A DNA stretch of 8,956 bases from Patescibacteria group bacterium (lineage in GTDB: Bacteria > Patescibacteriota > Microgenomatia > UBA10105), in the NCBI GenBank assembly GCA_003524845.1, contig DQGR01000051.1:1156-10111 (forward strand), in the 5' to 3' direction. Under the pieces are notes generated by a model. That model was not told the DNA's origin. It did not search any database and saw only the letters and a list, made by a program, of their open reading frames with translations. This document shows positions 5,069 through 8,956 of this stretch, piece after piece. The translations under genes were made by a program, and so were the position numbers. Position 1 is the first letter of the stretch; every line of letters starts with the position of its first letter.

Positions 5069-5467
5069 ATTGAGGTCTTGTAGAAAATCTTTGGCTGTAA
5101 CAATTTTTATTCCTCTGAATTTTTTAAGCGGTAGAAGATGTTTTTTGTCACCGGTAACAATATAGTTGGTTTTGCCCTCAACAGCGCATTCGAGAATTCT
5201 GTTATCTGGGGAGTATTTGATTTCAGTGATTTTTTTCTTTGGGTAAACCACTTCCCCTATATCCGTTAACGATTTGACGAGTCTTTTGATTTCCGTATCA
5301 TCCCTTGAGAATTTTACACTGAGCACTTTTCTGATTTCTGACAAAATGGCCGCTGAAATTACTAGCCGGACATTGCCTTCTTCTGCCAGTTCCAAAATCT
5401 GCTGAGGTTTTCCGGAAAAAACTGTTGCGGATATAATTACATTAGTATCGAGGCAGATTCTAATCAC
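5054..5467 (-). CDS. PIN_3 family ribonuclease toxin (COG1569-like)
   Basis: PIN-domain protein, the likely toxin of the pair with the RHH gene upstream. I prefer the GTG at 5467: it gives the family-typical start (M)IRICLDTNVIIS and overlaps the antitoxin stop by 8 nt. A TTG at 5482 would add five residues. In numbering from the TTG, the acidic Mg-binding set is D12 (LDTN), E49 (LSEI), D93 and E98 (PDNRILECA), and D112 (VTGDKKHL). All are present, so it should be an active RNase, probably cleaving tRNA or other structured RNA like other PIN toxins. About 137 aa is normal for the family. No SD is seen, so translation probably depends on coupling to the antitoxin. It ends tail-to-tail inside the HEPN gene. 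Confidence 0.87.
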   Translation of the reverse strand: MIRICLDTNVIISATVFSGKPQQILELAEEGNVRLVISAAILSEIRKVLSVKFSRDDTEIKRLVKSLTDIGEVVYPKKKITEIKYSPDNRILECAVEGKTNYIVTGDKKHLLPLKKFRGIKIVTAKDFLQDLNLPKF

Positions 5468-5705
5468 CGTGGATGTATTCAAAAAGCTCGTCTTCGTTTT
5501 TGAAGTTAAATTTTTTTCTAATGTCTTCGCCCATAGCTCTAATTTTCTTCCAATCCCTTTTGAATTTCCATGATCGATACAATTGGATCATTTCGCGAAT
5601 CAGGTCGCTTTTGCTTCGGCGTTCGATTTTAGCCATTTTTTCGACATCAGCCATTATTTCTTTAGGCAGGGAAACGGATAAAATTTGGGTGTTTCTGGCA
5701 ATCAT
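5460..5705 (-). CDS. Ribbon-helix-helix (CopG-like) antitoxin
   Basis: An 81-aa protein. Residues 7-43 are a ribbon-helix-helix: beta strand QILSVSLP (DNA-contacting ribbon), helix A EIMADVEKMAKIERR and helix B SKSDLIREMIQLYRS. The C-terminal half is basic and then acidic (KNEDELFEYIHGD), as expected for the toxin-binding tail. It should bind DNA as a dimer and repress its own operon. The perfect 18-bp palindrome ending directly at its ATG (5706-5723) is the obvious operator. The transcript would be leaderless or nearly so. The downstream PIN gene overlaps its stop. RHH antitoxins commonly pair with PIN toxins. Confidence 0.88.
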   Translation of the reverse strand: MIARNTQILSVSLPKEIMADVEKMAKIERRSKSDLIREMIQLYRSWKFKRDWKKIRAMGEDIRKKFNFKNEDELFEYIHGD

Positions 5706-5723
5706 TGTAATACTAGTATTACA
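5706..5723. promoter_or_regulatory. Operator: perfect 18-bp palindrome before the RHH antitoxin
   Basis: TGTAATACTAGTATTACA reads identically on both strands and abuts the ATG at 5705. It covers the probable -10 box. Position, symmetry and the RHH gene next to it fit an autorepression site, possibly two RHH dimers on TAATAC half-sites. Confidence 0.8.
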
Positions 5724-5743
5724 GAATTCGGCGTTTTAGTCAA
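5715..5743 (-). promoter_or_regulatory. Promoter of the RHH/PIN operon
   Basis: On the minus strand, -35 TTGACT (5743-5738, 5 of 6 consensus), a 17-bp spacer, and -10 AATACT (5720-5715, 4 of 6) inside the palindrome. Transcription would begin within a few bases of the ATG. The -35 lies just 2 bp past the stop codon of the upstream VapC gene, so the two toxin-antitoxin modules are separate units. Confidence 0.6.
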
Positions 5744-5744
5744 A

Positions 5745-6158
5745 TTAAAGGAGTTTGACAAACTTGAGTGTTTTAGTTGCCTCGACGAGTTTTTTGTCTG
5801 CGGTTACAAAGTCACACTTGAGACTTTTTGCTAGTGCGACATAAATTGCGTCATAGAATGTGATTTCGTATCTGCTGGCAACGGAGTAAACGAGTTTAAG
5901 TAAATCCGGTGTAGTTTCGGCGAAACTGAGCTGTATAGAAAATAAATCAGTTAGATTACGATTGAATTCTTCTCGTGTGTCAATATCCTCTCTAAATTTT
6001 TTGACAACCGTGTTCCCGAATTCAAAAAATAATAAGACCGGTACATTGATTTGAATTGTTTCGAGCTTATGTTTTTCAAGAAGTTTTAGGGCTTGGTCGG
6101 TATCTTCTTCTTCAAAAAACCATTTGGTAATTACCGAAGCGTCCAAGACTAAATTCAT
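5745..6158 (-). CDS. VapC-type PIN ribonuclease toxin
   Basis: A 137-aa PIN domain with the family's standard start NLVLDASVITKWF. Catalytic acidic residues are all present: D6, E46 (FFEFGN), D103 (FYDAIYVALA) and D121 (TADKKL). The ribonuclease is therefore predicted to be active. Its ATG overlaps the antitoxin's TGA in an ATGA junction, so it is translationally coupled to the Phd/YefM antitoxin. It belongs to a different PIN subgroup from the toxin at 5054-5467 (DASV versus DTNV start, different spacing), so the two modules are not recent duplicates. VapC enzymes usually cut initiator tRNA, other tRNAs or the sarcin-ricin loop; the target here is unknown. Confidence 0.88.
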   Translation of the reverse strand: MNLVLDASVITKWFFEEEDTDQALKLLEKHKLETIQINVPVLLFFEFGNTVVKKFREDIDTREEFNRNLTDLFSIQLSFAETTPDLLKLVYSVASRYEITFYDAIYVALAKSLKCDFVTADKKLVEATKTLKFVKLL

Positions 6159-6472
6159 TGCCTTCCTTCAGCAACATCGAGGAGATGTTTAGAACGTTCA
6201 TCACGCATCCTGCGGATGATAATGGCTGAGTCGGTAGTCCAATATTTTTTGACATTTTTTTTGCGCCAATTGTTAATAGAGTTGATTGCCTTTTGGATTA
6301 TCTCCTGTCTTTTCTGTGACTCCTGACCGTTGATGTCAAAACTTTCATAGGGAACAATGACTGCCGTGGGTTTGCCTAATCGTTCAACAATATACGTTTC
6401 GCCATTTTGAGAAACGTTATCTAAAATACTGCCAAGTTTAGTGCGGATTTTGAGGGCGTTAATAGTAATCAT
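6155..6472 (-). CDS. Phd/YefM-family antitoxin
   Basis: A 105-aa protein. Residues 1-45 are the Phd/YefM fold: ITINALKIRTKLGSILDNV, then NGETYIVERLGKPTAVIVPYESF, which forms the dimeric DNA-binding sheet and helices. The C-terminal part is polar and helical (KAINSINNWRKKN..., ending DERSKHLLDVAEGRQ) and should wrap the VapC toxin. It is somewhat longer than the usual 75-90 aa because of an extended linker. A consensus promoter and two palindromes lie directly upstream, consistent with autorepression conditioned by the toxin. The -10 box ends 8 bases before the ATG, so the mRNA is probably leaderless. It overlaps vapC by 4 nt. Confidence 0.87.
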   Translation of the reverse strand: MITINALKIRTKLGSILDNVSQNGETYIVERLGKPTAVIVPYESFDINGQESQKRQEIIQKAINSINNWRKKNVKKYWTTDSAIIIRRMRDERSKHLLDVAEGRQ

Positions 6473-6480
6473 AGATCTAT
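6471..6480. promoter_or_regulatory. 10-bp palindrome overlapping the Phd antitoxin start codon
   Basis: ATAGATCTAT is a perfect palindrome covering the predicted transcription start and the first bases of the ATG. It is likely a second binding site for the Phd/YefM antitoxin, next to the one at 6483-6496. Confidence 0.45.
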
Positions 6481-6508
6481 ACTATAATATATTATATACT
6501 AGTGTCAA
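6481..6508 (-). promoter_or_regulatory. Consensus promoter of the Phd/VapC operon
   Basis: On the minus strand, -35 TTGACA (6508-6503, perfect consensus), a 16-bp spacer, and -10 TATAGT (6486-6481, 5 of 6). Start of transcription is expected at or within 2 nt of the ATG at 6472. This is the best promoter in the window. Confidence 0.75.
6483..6496. promoter_or_regulatory. Operator palindrome inside the Phd/VapC promoter
   Basis: TATAATATATTATA is a perfect 14-bp palindrome reaching from the spacer into the -10 box. Binding there would block RNA polymerase. It is AT-only, so chance symmetry is possible, but the location suits a toxin-antitoxin operator. Confidence 0.6.
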
Positions 6509-6567
6509 TGCGAGAATTGTCCGAGTGTTAAAATGCTAGATTGTTGTTTAGTTTAATTGGTAGAATT

Positions 6568-6574
6568 AGAGGTG
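6568..6574 (+). promoter_or_regulatory. Shine-Dalgarno that fixes the SpoIID-protein start
   Basis: AGAGGTG, 9 nt before the ATG at 6584. It selects this ATG over the upstream in-frame TTG at 6557, which would put nine charged residues before the signal peptide and would contain this SD within the coding region. Confidence 0.7.
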
Positions 6575-6583
6575 CGGTTTGAG

Positions 6584-8236
6584 ATGCGAAAGCTGCTTAT
6601 ACTAATTTTAATCTCAATAGTTTCCCTTTTTATTTCTGCCAGTTCTATAAAAGCAGACGAACTTTCCGACATCCAAAACGAGATTAATAAGTTGCAAGAT
6701 CAGCTGGATTCATCGAAAAACGCGACAACTCCGCTGGAGGCTCAAGTAGAAAGCCTTAACTTCCAGATCACATCACTTGGGACGAGACTTGTTTCAATTA
6801 GAAATGATTTAAAACAAAGCGAAGAGGATCTTGCTTATCAGAGAGAAGTACTGGCTGCAACTGTCAGAAAATTTTATATTGAGAGTTTTGTTAATATTCC
6901 ACTTTTGACATTTTTTACCACCGGAGACGCTATAGAAACCTTAAAATTGATTGCTTTTCAGCAAAATTCTTCCAAAGTTGACCGCAACATTATTACATCG
7001 ATTAGTGAAAAGGTTGCCAAGTTAGCAGATGACAACAAGCGGCTGGCGGCAGCGCAATCACAACTGGATAAGCAGCAGCAGTTTTTAAAGGGTGAAATAG
7101 CCAGCGCCAAATCTTTCCAGAGTGAGTTGGAAGGCAAAATTGCGGTTCTTTCCGCCCGCCAGCAGGAAATTATTAATGCAAGGAGTGGTGCGTTTACCGC
7201 AACTATTGGTGACAGTGAGTTGGCAGATGACTACAATGCATCGATTAAAGGTTTCAGGGAGTCTGCCCCTTCTGGCTATTTTGCCGCGTTTTCTTTCGGA
7301 GCCCATACTCACAGGAAAGGCATGAGCCAGTACGGTGCAAGAGGAAGAGCACAATCCGGACAGGATTTTAAAGCAATCTTGAAGGCCTATTACGGCAAAG
7401 AGCCTGTTGGTAAGGATACGGGAGGGGCGATACGTGTTTCTGGGTATGGAGAAATGAATTTTGAAACTACTTATTTATACGGAATAGCCGAGATGCCCTC
7501 GAGCTGGAATATAGAGGCTTTAAAAGCTCAGGCTGTGGCAGCGAGGACTTACGCATACAGGTACAAGGTGGAAGGTAAAGAAATTTGTACAACCGAAGCC
7601 TGCCAGGTGTTTAGTAAATCAAAGTCGGATAGTGTGCCCGATTCATGGAAAAGTGCTGTCGATGCAACAAGAGGGCAGGTGCTCGAGGATGTTGTTACAT
7701 ATTATGCATCTACCCACGGAGGTTTTGCTTCACCGATCGGATGGGATACAACAGATGGTTCGGGGGGAGGTAATTTTGTTGACAAGTCATACGACAAGGC
7801 TGGCGGCTCTCCTTGGGTTTATAAAGCGTGGTATACGAAAGGCTACAGCCCTTCTTCTGATAAGTGCGGAAGGGCAAACCCCTGGCTAAGCCCTGCGGAG
7901 ATGGCAGACATTGTGAATGCTGCTATTGCGCTAAGAACAGAGGGCATTGATACCGGAAGAATAACGCCGGTTACTACCTCCTGTTGGGGAGGAAACCCTT
8001 ATTCTATGGATGAGCTTAGGAATTTAGTGTCGGGACACGGGGGAATTTCTTCAGCAAACAGTGTTTCCGTTTCACAGGGGAACGGAACAACAGGTAATGT
8101 GACGATAAATGGGGTATCTTTGAGCGGTGATGAGTTTTGTAAGACATTTAATTTGAGAGCTCCTGGGTATTTGCAGATACCTCAATGGTCCGGAAGTCCT
8201 TGCCAAGGTGCTTTTTTCAATATTGAGAAAAAGTAA
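6584..8236 (+). CDS. Secreted coiled-coil protein with SpoIID/LytB-type lytic transglycosylase domain
   Basis: 550 aa from the ATG at 6584. Residues 1-24 are a signal peptide (MRKLLILILI..., cleavage near IKA-D). Residues 25-200 form a long coiled coil of the PcsB/CwlO N-terminal type, interrupted by a hydrophobic segment about 102-125. Residues 230-420 are a SpoIID domain: GAHTHRKGMSQYGARG, then YLYGIAEMPSSWNIEALKAQ with probable catalytic E303, AVAARTYAY, and the cysteine pair C335/C340 (ICTTEACQVF) that corresponds to the metal-binding cysteines of Clostridioides SpoIID. A Ser/Thr/Gly-rich tail with further Cys follows. SpoIID cleaves peptidoglycan glycan strands. With no sporulation context, a role in wall remodelling, cell separation or pilus passage is inferred. 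The coiled coil may control or localise the enzyme as in PcsB/EnvC systems. Confidence 0.85.
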   Translation: MRKLLILILISIVSLFISASSIKADELSDIQNEINKLQDQLDSSKNATTPLEAQVESLNFQITSLGTRLVSIRNDLKQSEEDLAYQREVLAATVRKFYIESFVNIPLLTFFTTGDAIETLKLIAFQQNSSKVDRNIITSISEKVAKLADDNKRLAAAQSQLDKQQQFLKGEIASAKSFQSELEGKIAVLSARQQEIINARSGAFTATIGDSELADDYNASIKGFRESAPSGYFAAFSFGAHTHRKGMSQYGARGRAQSGQDFKAILKAYYGKEPVGKDTGGAIRVSGYGEMNFETTYLYGIAEMPSSWNIEALKAQAVAARTYAYRYKVEGKEICTTEACQVFSKSKSDSVPDSWKSAVDATRGQVLEDVVTYYASTHGGFASPIGWDTTDGSGGGNFVDKSYDKAGGSPWVYKAWYTKGYSPSSDKCGRANPWLSPAEMADIVNAAIALRTEGIDTGRITPVTTSCWGGNPYSMDELRNLVSGHGGISSANSVSVSQGNGTTGNVTINGVSLSGDEFCKTFNLRAPGYLQIPQWSGSPCQGAFFNIEKK

Positions 8237-8295
8237 CCTGATTTTTACTGGATTTATAAAGATGAGGTTGCCAAGGTTTTGATAGAATAATACAG

Positions 8296-8907
8296 ATGAA
8301 GAATGCAGCTAAAGACACAGTTCACAGCATTCATTCTAAGAATCCTCTGGCTATGTTTGCTCAAGCGCCAGTAGGAGTTTCTTTTGAAACTCAGCAAAAA
8401 AAAGAAGATATAATACTGCTGCTTCGAGCGCATGTTATCACTTTGATTCCGGCAATTTTGGAAATAGTTTTTCTGGCAATATTGCCCGCGCTTGTATCCT
8501 CTCTAAATTTTTTGGGGATTAATATTTTTGAATCATTATTCCCATCGCAAGTATTTTGGGTTTTGCTGGCTTGGTATATATTCGTTTTTGGGTTCGCTTT
8601 TTATAAATTTATTTTTTGGTACTTTAACGTCTATTTAGTTACTAATGAGCGAATTGTAGATTTTGATTTTAAAGGTATTTTGCACAAAGAAACGGCTTAT
8701 GCGAATCTTACGCAGATACAAGATGTAACGCCAAAAATAATAGGGTTTTTCCATACACTTTTCCATTTCGGTGATGTTTTTATTCAAACGGCAGCATCCA
8801 AGCCGGAATTCGAATTTCATGCGGTTGAAAATCCTGATTTAGTCGCAAAGGAGATTTTAGAACAGGTGAGACTTGAAGAAACTGAAGCGCCGGGAGAAAT
8901 TAAATAA
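8296..8907 (+). CDS. Membrane protein with bacterial PH domain (YdbS-like, bPH2)
   Basis: A 203-aa protein. The N-terminus (1-45) is polar, followed by TM helix 1 (about 47-70) and TM helix 2 (about 85-110). A cytoplasmic bPH2 domain (about 111-192) has the usual YLVTNERIVDFDFKGILHKETAYANLTQIQDV pattern, then FGDVFIQT. Such YdbS-like proteins are widespread in Gram-positive bacteria and CPR; their function is poorly known, with membrane stress or assembly platforms proposed. No good SD is visible at the 8296 ATG. An in-frame ATG at residue 20 is an alternative start, but conserved-looking sequence lies only after it. The stop codon overlaps the next ATG by one base, so the two genes form an operon. 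Confidence 0.85.
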   Translation: MKNAAKDTVHSIHSKNPLAMFAQAPVGVSFETQQKKEDIILLLRAHVITLIPAILEIVFLAILPALVSSLNFLGINIFESLFPSQVFWVLLAWYIFVFGFAFYKFIFWYFNVYLVTNERIVDFDFKGILHKETAYANLTQIQDVTPKIIGFFHTLFHFGDVFIQTAASKPEFEFHAVENPDLVAKEILEQVRLEETEAPGEIK

Positions 8908-8956
8908 TGCCTATAGAAGCAGCTGGATTTGGATTTTTAAACCTCTTAACGGTTGG
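8907..8956 (+). CDS. Start of an unidentified gene, cut by window end
   Basis: The ATG overlaps the preceding TAA (TAATG), and GGGAG lies 10 nt upstream as SD. Sixteen complete codons plus a partial one are visible (MPIEAAGFGFLNLLTV), open to the window edge. The product cannot be named; the coupling suggests a partner of the PH-domain protein. Confidence 0.6.
   Translation, partial: MPIEAAGFGFLNLLTV

Noticed and set aside
7085..7889. ORFs inside the SpoIID gene (minus 7085-7354, plus 7122-7325 and 7632-7889)
   Set aside because: They lie in other frames of a well-supported domain protein and their translations show no motif.
1..8956. Alternative genetic code with TGA as glycine
   Set aside because: TGA ends several genes exactly where the family length predicts, including the S23 gene, both PIN-associated overlaps and two pilins.

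Overview
The window looks like a chromosomal segment of a Candidate Phyla Radiation (Patescibacteria) bacterium, possibly a Microgenomates-type lineage. The grounds are indirect: moderately AT-rich DNA, a tandem family of short T4SS-pilin-like (TrbC/VirB2-like) proteins of the kind common in those genomes, a stand-alone S23 four-helix-bundle gene, several small toxin-antitoxin pairs, and a SpoIID-domain protein with no sporulation context. TGA is the natural stop of several genes, so the TGA-as-glycine code of SR1/Gracilibacteria lineages is excluded. Phylum is an inference; no rRNA or other marker gene is present.

Region 1 (1-4057, all on the minus strand, read from high to low coordinates) is a cluster of six pilin-like membrane proteins. 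In transcription order these are a 375-aa Cys-rich precursor, a 228-aa precursor with an Ig-like ectodomain, a 103-aa, a 114-aa and a 131-aa short form, and a second Ig-like form cut by the window edge. All end in a two-helix hairpin. In the five complete proteins the connecting turn is S/A-S/G-G-D/N; the partial one breaks off right at it. Two related repeat elements sit in the gaps between pilin genes. Both are built from degenerate 7-nt units (NNNCAGG) that form imperfect inverted repeats. One (about 1351-1845) carries the S23 gene; the other (2161-2244) is exactly 12 heptads long and has no gene. In both, the right end supplies an in-frame TGA-TAG double stop to the adjacent pilin gene.

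Region 2 (4058-4404) is non-coding and repeat-rich: degenerate CCCTTC-N7-TCAGGG units, a strong palindrome around 4256 and a 10-bp tandem duplication.

Region 3 (4405-6472) is a toxin-antitoxin island. It holds an MNT nucleotidyltransferase/HEPN pair on the plus strand, then two type II modules on the minus strand: RHH antitoxin with a PIN_3 toxin, and Phd/YefM antitoxin with a VapC toxin. Each type II module has a recognisable promoter overlapping a perfect palindrome just upstream of the antitoxin ATG. The spacing implies leaderless or nearly leaderless transcripts and classical autorepression.

Region 4 (6584-8956, plus strand) holds cell-envelope genes: a secreted coiled-coil protein with a SpoIID domain (probable peptidoglycan lytic enzyme), a two-helix membrane protein with a bacterial PH domain, and the first codons of a gene overlapping its stop. 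The pilin cluster and the SpoIID enzyme may both serve the cell surface (pilus passage through the wall), but they are separated by the toxin-antitoxin island and only their proximity supports a link.
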